Assembly (NCBI GenBank): GCA_024336345.1
Contig: JANFOG010000003.1
Span: forward strand, 2,362,501 to 2,426,500
DNA: 64,000 nucleotides
Direction: 5' to 3'
DNA from: Mariannaea sp. PMI_226
Lineage: Eukaryota; Ascomycota; Sordariomycetes; Hypocreales; Nectriaceae
Part shown: one piece after another, positions 24,101 through 34,270 of the stretch
Numbering within the stretch: position 1 is the first letter of the stretch
Layout: each line of letters begins with the position of its first letter
Notes under the pieces: model-generated
Told to the model about the DNA's origin: nothing
Seen by the model: only the letters and a program-made list of their open reading frames with translations
Databases searched by the model: none
Position numbers and translations under genes: made by a program

Positions 24101-26902
24101 TGATTAGCTGATGAGAGCCTGGGGCCGCTACAATCGATCCAAGTCCGTCAACTCACTGGACCCCCCAAAAAGAGAAAAGAAAGTCGGAGTTAGTTTGGGG
24201 TTATGCTTGGAGGTGGATGGAGTGGGTGACTTCTGGTGTGCATGGAGGTAGGCTACATGTCCACCAATGGCGTACCTGGACCCTGAGCTTGGGTTTATGC
24301 AGCAGTTTGGTCGCCGGATGTCGAAAATCTGAGGTCGACGTTTGCATTCACTTGTTTGACTGGTTTAGATTGAATAGGTAGTGAGGGAAGGACTCGCAAA
24401 GTGAGGAGGTAAATCAAGTATACAAATTCTTATTTAGAAATCCATCCATGTCTCTTTACTCCTCCAAACCAGTGATGATGTGGCATCGCCTTATTTCCAA
24501 TGTTCATTGTTACAGTCATTTTAATTACACTGACACAGCATGAGAAATATACCATATACCATACATATTGATCTGGCCCCGAGATAGCTCATACATGACA
24601 TATAAGACGGCACTACTAAAGCTGGCTTACACCGCACCTCCATGTATTAGACCAACAACACACACACACACAAAACAACATGAACTATTCGAAATGACTC
24701 TATCTTATATGGCATGGCAGTCCAAGTCTCTGCATTGACACTTGCTGATCATGAAGACGGGGTTTCTTCGAATGTAATAATGAACATATGCAATGGCTCA
24801 TTAAAACACATAACCTGTTCTCGTCACCAGTCCGATGTCCGTTGCCCTACCCCTAAGATGAATTCATTTGATTGATTACATTATATTATGAGGCGTCAGG
24901 ATGCACGAGCCACTGGCCCCTAGACAAAAGAGAGGTTGACTCTTAAGCAAGCAAATATGATTGGCTCATTTCATTCCGAGATAAACCCAACTAAAACCCA
25001 AAGTGAACCTCAAAGTACCTTGGGCATCACTTACAAAGGAATCTGGATGAGATATTCACTCTATGACCGTTCCCGGTGCAGGACGAGGCATTACTGGGCA
25101 AAGAAAGAAAGGTCTAATCGCTCTCCAAGAATCACCCCCAAAGTCTCTATCGCCTAGCCTCTGTCGCCTTCATCCCAAGCCAGTGTCCGGTAAAACAAAT
25201 GCGTCTTTGCGAGAACCGTCTGCGGCTATTGATTCCGCGGAATTGTTGAATGGCGATCTCAGACACTGTTCTACTGCCTCAAGTTCACGACGTCGTTATG
25301 CAGCGAGTGAGGGAGATGGTCGATTTGCCCCCCAACAGAGACTGCGATCTGAAGGTGGAAGAGCGAACCTAGGTCACGACGTCGACTGAATGTCTCTGAA
25401 TTGCCGTCTGAGGCAGAACAATATTTACCTGGACCCCGGATGTCTCTGCTTTCCCCTCCAAGGGTACCCCGGTAGCACCACATAGCAATCAGGAGGCCAA
25501 GCGCAAACCACCAGTGGGCGACTCTCAACCAAGACCCAAGCGGAATAGTGCTGGTCCGAAGCCTGCACGTTCAGCAACACCTCAGGTAGTATCCAAAAAG
25601 CGTCCAAGTGGAGCTCAGCATACATAGTAAGAGGGGATAGGACGGCGAGCGTGGCGGCTGTAAAAAAAAAGCCAAGTCTACTATGTGTAATAATGGAGTG
25701 GGTGTGGTGTGGAAGCACAACTTGGTAATAGGAGAAGCCTGCAACCCGCAATCCATAAATGCTTGTGGAGCTTGGAATTGATCATGAATTGCTTTTGATT
25801 GGAGTACGTATTGTAATTATAGAGTATTTTTCGCGTTTGAAAGGGGGACTTGCGTACGCACCACGTACAGTACACGTACGCACCATGCACGCACTTACGT
25901 ATGCACATGCGATATATGCCTTTAGTAGGTTAGAGAAGGACATAAGGGAGATAGGGCAATGGAGGCGGTCATAGAGGCGGTCATGGGGGGCGGTGGTGGC
26001 AGGCTACAGTTTTGGTACTGCTACTATGTATGGAAGTATGTACTGTATATGATAGGTACTACGGTACCGTCGATAGGGCTACTCTAATTATGGCATGACC
26101 TGTAATAAATTGGTTCAAGGGTCAAAGGGTCCCGCCTTTTTCGGTCTCGGAGATACGCGGGGTGTTGATGGATGCATACACTGCACACTACAGAGCAACC
26201 CAAATCTTGCCCATCGTGAGGTAACAAGGCGACTGTCGTCGGCATATTGTCGAACCGGGATGAATTGCCGGATACATAAGGGTAGACGATTTGCCCAATC
26301 GACCATGGTCGGTTCCCGTCAATCAATCCCCTTCCACTTTGTCCTGGCTCTTGACTCTTGGACAAACTCCTCTTGGATACTGTCGTTTTCTCGTCTCTTT
26401 TGGCGTCTAACGTTACCTCCGGTACAAAGGAGAAACCCGCAAACACGAAGATAATCAATCAGCCTACCGATTCGTTATCAATCTCTCGCCAAGCAGATCA
26501 GACACCACAAACGAAGCGCCCCTCCCCCTCCCCCCACTTACCGCATTCCGACCACCACCAACCTTTCCGCGATAATCACGTCACAACCGCATTCTCACCA
26601 AAAAAAAAAAAAAAAAAAAAAAGGACTCGAAAAATCAACGGGGGCCATTGGTCGTCCTCAGTCCTATCCCATCCCATCCCACCGGCCCCAGTGCTTAGTG
26701 GGCAGGCCTCGGAGCCTTCTTCGGATTCCGCACAATAATCAATGTAAATTGCCCACTATTAGACAAATGTACGGAGTAGTCAAGTCTACAATGTACAAAA
26801 ACATTCATACTCGTAAACATGGAGACTGATCGGCTGTATCTACAGTACTAGCATAATTTGCCCCCTCCCCTCCCCCCCCCTTCTTTAGTCTCTTTTCGCG
26901 CC
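24101..26902. other. Intergenic 2.8 kb
   Basis: No supported gene on either strand. It contains an imperfect CGTACGCACCA repeat at 25852-25905, two AGGCGGTCAT copies at about 25970-25985, and a poly-A run at 26600-26622. The stretch 24400-25000 is AT-rich. Confidence 0.45.
26600..26622. repeat. Poly-A tract, 23 bases
   Basis: An uninterrupted run of 23 A about 280 bp upstream of the Apd1-like start codon. Confidence 0.9.
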
Positions 26903-28165
26903 ATGCCTTCTCAACCTCACAACTCAACAACTGCCCATCCGGCACAGCACATGCCCGTCAAGCAGAAAATGGCATTGTCTTTAAAATACCTGGCCAGTTC
27001 CCTCCTCGGAAACGGAAGCAAAGGTCCTGCGCCGCCCTCCGTCACCGAGTTGTTCCCCAAGACGGATCCCGCAGTGGACGGAGAAGACTGCCTGCACGAT
27101 TGCGACAGCTGCACCATTCACTACCCGCGCAACTTCAAGATCGACACAGAAGATGTGCTCTATGGCCATGTCAACGCATGGAGTACGCATTTGCTTGTAG
27201 GCACCAGCAAGACCGATTGGGTGAGAGATGTCGCCGACGAGAAGGGCAGTGTCATGGAGGCTGTTGATAATGCTGCTAAGCCGGCCAATGGAGTAAGTGG
27301 TCTTGTCTTTCTGCTGATATCCATTCACATACTCTTGAGCATCACATAGAGTAGATATCATATCAACGGCTGCTGACCTTGCGCAAACTAGAACATGAAA
27401 CTCTCAGCGTCCAACATGCCAACTCCCAGCCATCACAGCGACTACTCCGAGCCCACCACAGTCCTCTTGCTCCCCGCCTTCACGCTCGTTCACAATGTAC
27501 ACCCACGCAACGTGCCTCAGCTCATCACCGATATCGTTTCCAAGTCGCCAACGAGCACCGATCCTCTCAAACCCTTCTCAATCCCGGCCTCCCTGCCTTC
27601 TCTCGATCCCGACAACGTACCCGCCCTCATGACTGCCGATTGCCCCCACAAAGCCGTCATATTGATGTGTAGTCAAGCCACGCGCGATGCGCGATGTGGA
27701 AAGAGTGCGCCTCTTTTAAAGAAGGAGCTCGAGCGTCAATTGAGACCGCTGGGCTTGTATCGCGACTTGGACGATGAGAGACCGGGCGGTGTTGGTATCT
27801 ACTTCATCAGCCACGTCGGAGGACACAAATACTCTGCTAATGTTATCATCTACCGGCGGCCTAACGCATTTGGCTTGGATGATGTGGTGGGAGAGAAAGT
27901 GACTGCCGACGGCACGACGAATGCCCCGGCAACAAATGGAGCCAACGGACAGAAGAAGGAGGAGGTGCATGAGAGTGAGAAGAAGGAGGAAAAGGAAGAG
28001 AAGGAGGGCAGTGTAGGTGCCGCCCAATGCATCTGGCTTGCGCGTGTGAAACCCGAGGACTGCGAAAACTTAGTCAAGTATACTGTTTTGAGAGGAAAAT
28101 TAGTAAAGCCCGAGAGTCAGTTGAGAGGAGGTTTTGACAGAGGCAGGGGGGTCATGAGTTGGTAA
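26903..28165 (+). CDS. Apd1/Aim32-type sucrase/ferredoxin-like Fe-S protein, 387 aa
   Basis: Two exons, 26903-27292 and 27392-28165, separated by a 99-nt intron (GTAAGT..ACTAG with a GCTGAC branch-like site). The C-terminal half has a thioredoxin-like ferredoxin domain with the pattern expected for a 2Cys-2His [2Fe-2S] site: CSQATRDARC (C-x8-C), then HVGGH (H-x3-H). The N-terminal part carries the conserved CLHDCDSC element. Between them lies a charged KE-rich insert (residues ~305-340), probably disordered. In yeast, Apd1 and Aim32 are redox proteins with this cluster type; Apd1 is cytosolic and linked to drug and redox tolerance. No clear mitochondrial presequence is seen here. The protein ends ..VMSW, see findings. 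Whether it is the Apd1 or the Aim32 orthologue cannot be decided from this alone. Confidence 0.9.
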
Positions 28166-29223
28166 AGGGGAAACTTTTACTTCTCTTTTTTTGTTCTTTT
28201 TTTTGGGCAGCCATCTGCACGTTGCTACCTGAGGTCTATGTTTGGAGAGAATTTGAGAATAAGACAATATATGAATGGAGATGAGGGAAAAGATGGAATG
28301 ATGTATGAAGGCATGGATCATGATACCTTGGCTATTTATACGTGCGAGCGGAAAGGAAAAAGCATTTGGGCAGCATGAATAGACAGCGGCAATAGAAACC
28401 TAAAAGCAATTGAAATGCCCTACGAATATCTCAGACCTAATTTAACCTGTTCGTTTTAATCGTCATGTTCGCGACCGTGTAATATCGGAGTGAAAACCTT
28501 GGATTGCACTATTCATCCAGAACGTCCCCTTGACAAGCGAGTAGAAACGATCAGCTTAGATTCTCAGCGAGGACCATAATCAAACTAATACTAGCCACAG
28601 AGCCAGAAATAATAGTATATTTGGCAATTTGCGCATAGTAGTCGGCATCTGGTAACTTGCAGTCCAAGACGATAATGTGTGTAGGGTAAATTCAGAACAC
28701 TATTAAACAAGCTGCACGCTATGAAATAGGGACCAACAGAATGCAGCCTGAATAGACCAATGTATTGATGATGAGAAAAGCAGACTAATATCTAGGCTGA
28801 GGCAGAAGATGTTTATATTCCCTTCATCACAAGTTTGCTCGAATTGTCCAATATGGCAAAATTAGCCGATTAGTCATATATATTTCCCTCTAGTCTAACA
28901 AACAGGAGCAACATAGGTCATCGAGTGAAGAGAGGAGAATAGGGCAGCTAAGTATAGCAAGTTCGAGTTTCTTTTTCGGTAGACGAGATACTTGTTGAAC
29001 GATTGCTTGGATTGTATATATATGATATCCCCTCACCCTCAACTTGCAATGACCCGAACATATATACTAGCCCTGAAATTGATATCGGCCTCGCCAAAGT
29101 CAACTTGCAGGATAGCATCTCAATTCGCAACTGACGCTGAACCAGCAGACTCCGAATCAGAACCAGACCCTTCCTGCTCGGCTCCCAACCGCACCCCGAA
29201 CAGCACCCCGAACAGAAGGCAGC
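28166..29223. other. Intergenic 1.06 kb
   Basis: AT-rich spacer between convergent genes. It has T-rich 3' flank just after 28165. No supported gene. Confidence 0.5.
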
Positions 29224-30003
29224 CTAGACACGCAGTATGAACCGGGTCGGAGAGGGAGATGGAGTCGCTGTCACTGTCGCTGTAGCTGTTCCTGTCGCTG
29301 TAGCTGTCGCTGTAGCTATCACTGTAGCTGCAACTATAGCTGTCGCTGTCGCTGTAGCTGTCGCTGTCGCTGTAGCGTCGCTGTCGCCTTCGTCCTCGTC
29401 CTCACTGTCTGGCCAAACCTCGACCTTTTCGGCCATTTCGACATTTGCCTTCTTCCAGTCTGCCTGAATGGAGTCATAAGATGGATCATGACGAAGACGC
29501 AACAGTTCACGCTCCGCTTCCCCAAGCTGCCGGGTGAGGGTGCCAATCTGCCTGCTGAACCGCTGAAGCTGCTTCCCGTATTTCCTCCTCGTTCTCAAGT
29601 TGGTGGCGATGTACTCGTCGAGTTCGATCAAGCCTGCTCTACGCAGCCGGGCTTCAGGCCCTCCCAAGTTGAGATTATGCGCCACGGGACACGTGAGATA
29701 GTGTTCGTTCCACATTGCCTTCTCTAGCCCTTCTACGCATCCGGTGTACTGTTCCTCTTTGTGTTTGTGAAGTTCAGTAACGCGCTGCAACTTAGCTTCC
29801 ATATACTTGATTATATGTTCCACGTTCTGCTGGTATGCTGGGGTTGTCTTGTCGAGGTGGTTGCCCGAGAAGTCTCCATCCTGAGGACCAGAAGGGCTGT
29901 CACCAATCTCCCTGAGCACGCGCTGAAAGGGGAAACCGCTATATAGTTGGGAGTCGCCTGCATCTAAGTCCTCTCGCGGCAAAGGAAGTTCAGAGGATGC
30001 CAT
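29224..30003 (-). CDS. Hypothetical coiled-coil protein with Ala-Thr repeat tail, 259 aa
   Basis: A single uninterrupted frame starts at MASSELPLPRE. Residues ~55-185 are charged and heptad-like (EHIIKYMEAKLQRVTELHKHKEEQ, then LQRFSRQIGTLTRQLGEAERELLRLR), predicting coiled coil. An acidic linker (DSEDEDEGDSD) leads to a ~45-residue Ala-Thr/Ala-Val repeat tail encoded by a hexanucleotide minisatellite, then PSPSPTRFILRV. Because the unit is six bases, copy changes stay in frame. No family is recognised, and it may be lineage-specific. The non-repeat part has coding character, so I think the gene is real, though its true C-terminus is less certain. Confidence 0.65.
   Translation of the reverse strand: MASSELPLPREDLDAGDSQLYSGFPFQRVLREIGDSPSGPQDGDFSGNHLDKTTPAYQQNVEHIIKYMEAKLQRVTELHKHKEEQYTGCVEGLEKAMWNEHYLTCPVAHNLNLGGPEARLRRAGLIELDEYIATNLRTRRKYGKQLQRFSRQIGTLTRQLGEAERELLRLRHDPSYDSIQADWKKANVEMAEKVEVWPDSEDEDEGDSDATATATATATATAIVAATVIATATATATGTATATVTATPSPSPTRFILRV
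29264..29388. repeat. Hexanucleotide minisatellite (CTGTAG/CTGTCG)n
   Basis: About 20 imperfect six-base units, alternating GCTGTA and GCTGTC types, lie inside the minus-strand coding frame. On the coding strand they read as Ala-Thr repeats. Units differ by single substitutions, so it is partly decayed. Confidence 0.85.
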
Positions 30004-30889
30004 GGTGTAGGAAGACTGGGGCGTGCTGAAAAGGTGAAGTATATATGTATATATATGGTTTGGTGCCGAAGGTTCTTGAGTCGTTGGCTTGGAGGATAGG
30101 TAGGATAGGTAGGATAGTGGACTAGAAGGAGGAACTTTATAGTTGACCAGTCTTGATGTCTCACATACTATGGTATACTGGACATGATATTCATATCAAC
30201 TGTTTTGATGTGAATAGAAACTGACCGATGCATGATCATTGGGTTTAAATTTGGCCGGTGACAAGGACGTTCATCCCATGCACAGCGGCAAACGAGCAAA
30301 CAAGTACGCAAGCTACAAACACTGAAAAGCTGCAATCACGGAGCCAGAAAACAAAATGGATGAGTTTGTGTGTGAAACTGGATATTCCTTATAGTATTTT
30401 TTTGTCGAGAGTATCCTCTTTCGCTGGTCTATCTACATATTGTTTATCACATCCGATGTGATGTGATGATCCTTCAAATTGTGTACCTCATTCTGGACGC
30501 ATATCTTCATCGTCGTCAAACCATAACATAAAATCCGTATAACCCATGACATGCCCATACCAAACGCCTCATGTTTGTGACGACCATGGCGGTAAAACCA
30601 AAACCAAACCCAAAAAGAGCAGAATATCCACCACAGGGCGTTTGCTATTACCACATTTGCCCATATCTGCAACCGTATTCTTGGTGCCACCTCGATCAAA
30701 CAAAAACCATATTACCGTCGTCTATCCATGATTTCCCATATTACACAATAAGACCAGAAAAAAAACCAAAAAAACCAAATGCGATATCAAATGTCGCACT
30801 AGGCTCGCCAAATAATTGTTGTATGCTCAAACATGATGTCGAAAAGATAAGAGTGGCATAAAAAAACCAAGTTGGAAAAAAGGGCGTCT
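30004..30889. other. Intergenic 0.9 kb
   Basis: AT-rich, with A-rich tracts at 30755-30870 that are probably 3' UTR of the small minus-strand gene. TATATGTATATATATGG lies about 40 bp upstream of the coiled-coil gene start and may be its TATA region. Confidence 0.45.
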
Positions 30890-31054
30890 TTAGCCGTCGT
30901 GGAGATCGGAGTCGGAGCCACTTGAACCAGAGCCGGACGTCGCCGTCATGGAGTTCTTAGCCACCGTGACAAGCTTCCAAATGCCGAAGGAAACTCCAGC
31001 AAGCAAAAGGAAGAGAATGATGATGATGACGGCGATAACGTCGTTCTTCTTCAT
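30890..31054 (-). CDS. 54-residue single-pass membrane peptide
   Basis: The frame starts at 31054 with MKKNDVIAV and stops at 30890. Residues ~6-28 form one hydrophobic span (runs of Ile, Leu and Val, ending GIWKLV). The tail is SGSGSSGSDSDLHDG. Reading through the small N-terminal KK and the 23-residue span suggests a tail-facing, single-pass membrane peptide. Support for transcription comes from a canonical intron in the 5' leader (31176-31254). No family is recognised. It is not a Pmp3/RCI peptide, which has two spans. Function unknown. Confidence 0.7.
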   Translation of the reverse strand: MKKNDVIAVIIIILFLLLAGVSFGIWKLVTVAKNSMTATSGSGSSGSDSDLHDG

Positions 31055-32649
31055 TGTGACAGAAGTTCGGGGTCGTAAAGCGTTTTGAGAAAGTTGTAGG
31101 GATTTTTGGAGCTCGCGAAGATGCCGCTTGTCTCAATAGACAAATCGATTCAAGTTTTCGGGAGGACAAAAAAACCTGGGAATAGGAGTTAGCCTGATCA
31201 GAATAGATAATGGAACGGGGCAAGAGGAGTTTGTGAGAGCGAGAGAGAACTTACCAAAAAAGATGGCGGATGAAGTGAGGTGGTGATAAGACGCGGGGTG
31301 TGAGCGGCTGTGCTTTTATGTTGGCCGACCAACCAGATACGTAGATATTGTATGTGCCGGGGTTGGAGTTTTGTATGGGGGCCGTGAATCGTGATGGTGT
31401 CGTGACTAGAGTAGAAGAATTTGAATAACGACTGAAAGAATTATGTCCAATTTCAGAGCACGAATATATATGCAAGGTCAATATTTCCAGTTCAAAATCA
31501 AATGTAAAAAAGAAATAAAAGACGATGAGCTTCACTGTCGAAGCTCTTCTCATATAATAAATTGTAGCTCTCTCCCCCGCCACCTCTTTTCCAACACTAT
31601 CATTAGCAGGGGGGAAAAAAATTAAAAGCGAAAGGCTGGGCTGGGCCTGTCGGGCTCCGGCACGGGTTGACTGGTCTTCTCGGGGGGTTGCGCTACGTAA
31701 GGACCACTCGCAACCCCGGTACCCAGCCGCTGGAAATCCGATTTCAGGGCCCGGGAAGGGATCCACTGTGGACCTACCTGCAAGGGGCCTGCTCCGTACC
31801 TGTTTTTTTTTTATAAGAGGTGGCCGCTAAAACTTTCAGGGCCTTCTCGTACCTGAACTCCCCTATGCTGCAGGCGAAAGTCGCTAGAAGCTAGGCGCTG
31901 GGCAACCTATCTGCCGACGACGCACTATAGTGCTCCAGTGCTGTAAGTGTGTTTCGAATAATACGCGCCACCCATATTCTACCGACTTTCCATGTGTTTG
32001 GTAGATTCTTAGCTCCCCAGCCTCTTCATTCATGAAATCACCCCAGGCTGGCCAGGGACTTGTTGTATCTCGAGGACAATCCACTTCTTGTCGCTCGGCA
32101 GGGGACATAGCTCCGTCAATTCTACGCATTTTACAGATTACTGCGTAGTATGTATAATTTAATATTTGAGTTTTGCTGATGGTCTTCACAGCCACGCAAC
32201 CTTCTGCATAACTAGGCGATAGTTATGTGGCATGCGCAATATTGAATAGTTTACACCGTCTTGAGCGAAAGCAATCTCTCCACAACTTCCGTTGTCCTGT
32301 AAATATACGCTGTGCTAAGAGGGAAAAAAAATTAGCATAATATTGTTCTCTTCACTTGTAAAGCATTTATTAATGTTTATTTGACAAGTATCCGTCGAAA
32401 ACCCGGTTGTAGTTTTGCCTTAAAATATTTAAGTTAAGAAAGTCCTTTGAGACCAGAAGCATTTCATCGAGCCTTGTTTCCATCGCCGGTGCCAAAATAC
32501 CAGATTCAGTTCCCCCTAGCGCCCCCGAAAATTGATCGTGTAAAACTCCTTTAGAGATGATAGTAAAAGCATTAACTCAGTGGTATATGACCCGTGAAAA
32601 TGAATCAACAAAAGGTTGTGACAAGTTCGACTAAGGTAAAGGTAGTCCG
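31055..32649. other. Intergenic 1.6 kb
   Basis: This is the 5' leader and promoter of the small membrane peptide (31055 to about 31300), then spacer to the HP1 gene stop. The 31440-32600 part is AT-rich with short T and A runs. No other supported gene. Confidence 0.45.
31176..31254 (-). other. 5' UTR intron of the small membrane peptide gene
   Basis: On the minus strand: donor GTAAGT, branch-like GGCTAACT 16 nt before the acceptor, and acceptor ATTCCCAG; length 79 nt. All three signals are canonical for this genome, which supports a spliced transcript running into the 54-codon frame. Confidence 0.65.
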
Positions 32650-33785
32650 TCATGCCTTGGTGTCGTCCCTGATAATTTTAACGTGACGTTCGTAGAATTG
32701 AAGCATCTGCTCTTATTAGCCGAAAGAAAATGACACAAAAATCTATCAAGATCAACGAGGCTTTACGTTACCTTCTGTGGACACTTCTTGTAGATAATTG
32801 ATGTGGGGTGCTTCGTCTTCTGCCCGTTCTTCCAAATGAGATACACGACCAGTTCGCCACTTGCACCCTCGCAGGCATCTATCGTCTGGATTTCGTCCTC
32901 CCACGAGCCTGCTGGAGGGCTCCATTGCTTTGCGCTCGCCGGTGGTATCGTGTCGGTCGGGTGCGTCCCGTTCTTTCGTGATCGCTTCACCGAACTGGCC
33001 GGAGTTCCGTTGGCCTTTCGTCCTCGTTTCTTAGTCTTGACGGCCTTGTCAGTCTCATCGAAGATGGCGTCACGGCCACCGCACTTTTTCAAATACTCGT
33101 CGAGGATATCCGAAGCCGACTCCCTACAAGAAAACGCCGCGTTAGCTAGATACGGACGGTCTTTGTGTTGTGTTGTGCGTACTGTAGGTTCTCCTCTGGC
33201 TCCCAAGTTAGGTCCTGGGGGCTGTCATAACCTTCCCACTTGACCTGGAACTTCAAGGTACCCTGTAGAAAGGGAAATCAGCCCACCATGTCGCACAAAA
33301 CGAGCTCGTGTTCCACATACGTCCTCATCGATCATGTGCTTCTTGATAGCTTCCACAATAAACCTGATATGATAATCAGTATCTAATCGTTGTCGTTGTC
33401 GCCAAGGGAAGGGGGTTGGTTGAGTTGCCATACACGTCATCACCAAGGTCCTTATCTTCATCCTGTTCGCTACCTTCGTCGGCTGAGTCGACGTTGGGAG
33501 CTGGAGCGCTGTCGTTTGCATCGGAAACATCGTCGGGGACAGATTTTGCAGAGCCTTTGCGAGTTGGGCGCACGGGGAGACTAGATTCACCTTCGACAGA
33601 AGACTCACTATCACTTAGAGCTACGTCTTGATTAGCCTCTGCTTCATCTGGCCTGCATTGATAGTGAAGGTGTGGTATCGTTCTTGAGCGCAACGCGTGA
33701 GGCGCGCTGACAAGCAGCGCATGCGCCCACATGCGATTACGCGACAACTCGTGGAGAGGCGACGTTGGGTCTCACCTGGGGGCAT
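32650..33785 (-). CDS. hpo: Heterochromatin protein 1 homolog (chromo and chromoshadow), 251 aa
   Basis: Six exons on the minus strand: 33776-33785, 33434-33647, 33321-33363, 33183-33262, 32772-33123, 32650-32706. Introns of 128, 70, 58, 59 and 65 nt are GT..AG, and the joins restore frame. The first exon is only 10 nt (ATG CCC CCA G). The N-terminus is acidic/Ser-rich. The chromodomain spans about residues 75-135 (VFIVEAIKKH, VKWEGYDSPQ, LTWEPEENL) with an aromatic cage F-W-Y for methylated H3K9. A basic hinge (KTKKRGRKA) leads to a chromoshadow domain at about 185-245 (WEDEIQTID, VVYLIWKNG, IIYKKCPQK, LQFYERHVKI). It is the counterpart of Neurospora HPO and Fusarium HEP1: reads H3K9me, needed for heterochromatin and, in Neurospora, DNA methylation. 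Confidence 0.94.
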
Positions 33786-33996
33786 TTTGGAGATTCAAAG
33801 GTTGCAAAATTATGAGACTGGCAGAGGGCCCTGCAATGGATGCGCTGTGAGGGTTGGCGGAGAAATTAGACGTCCGACTCGACGCATGCACATCTACGAG
33901 GCGATCAGCTATGCTCTGGCACTTAAGTGAGCTCTGCCCGCACCTTGTGGCGTAGCGCAACCTAGGCCGGCAGCAGACAGCCTTACCAACGCCAAG

Positions 33997-34004
33997 TCAC
34001 GTGA
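33997..34004. promoter_or_regulatory. TCACGTGA palindrome upstream of HP1
   Basis: An 8-bp perfect palindrome with the E-box core CACGTG, 212 bp upstream of the HP1 start. TCACGTGA is a known bHLH (Cbf1-type) site. Functional relevance is inferred from position only; other CACGTG cores occur in the window. Confidence 0.4.
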
Positions 34005-34237
34005 TGTAATATTCAAGCTTGCACCCTTCATTGGTCGATGAGTCTGAGCTGCACAACCATGATCGACCAAGTACCGTTTTACCTTACCTTGACCAACCGT
34101 GTTTTGGCGCGAGGTATCTTATCTACCTTTGGTACTGTAAGCACCGCACGGATGACCTGAATTCTTAAAATGTACCAGCTTCGGGGAATTTGATTTTGAT
34201 CTCTCCTCTGTCACTATTGTATAGCATTCGAGCCGAC

Positions 34238-34270
34238 CTTTTCTTTTCTTTTCTTTTCTTTTTTCTTTTC
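34238..34270. repeat. (CTTTT)n microsatellite
   Basis: About six CTTTT units, slightly imperfect, in intergenic sequence. Confidence 0.8.

Noticed and set aside
25063..25751. Overlapping frames on both strands, one with a hydrophobic start (MRVAHWWFALGLLIAMW)
   Set aside because: The hydrophobic start is short, the rest is random, and no exon partner or family pattern was found.
31251..31766. 171-codon minus-strand frame
   Set aside because: It crosses the donor of the small peptide gene's leader intron and contains runs typical of AT-rich noncoding DNA.
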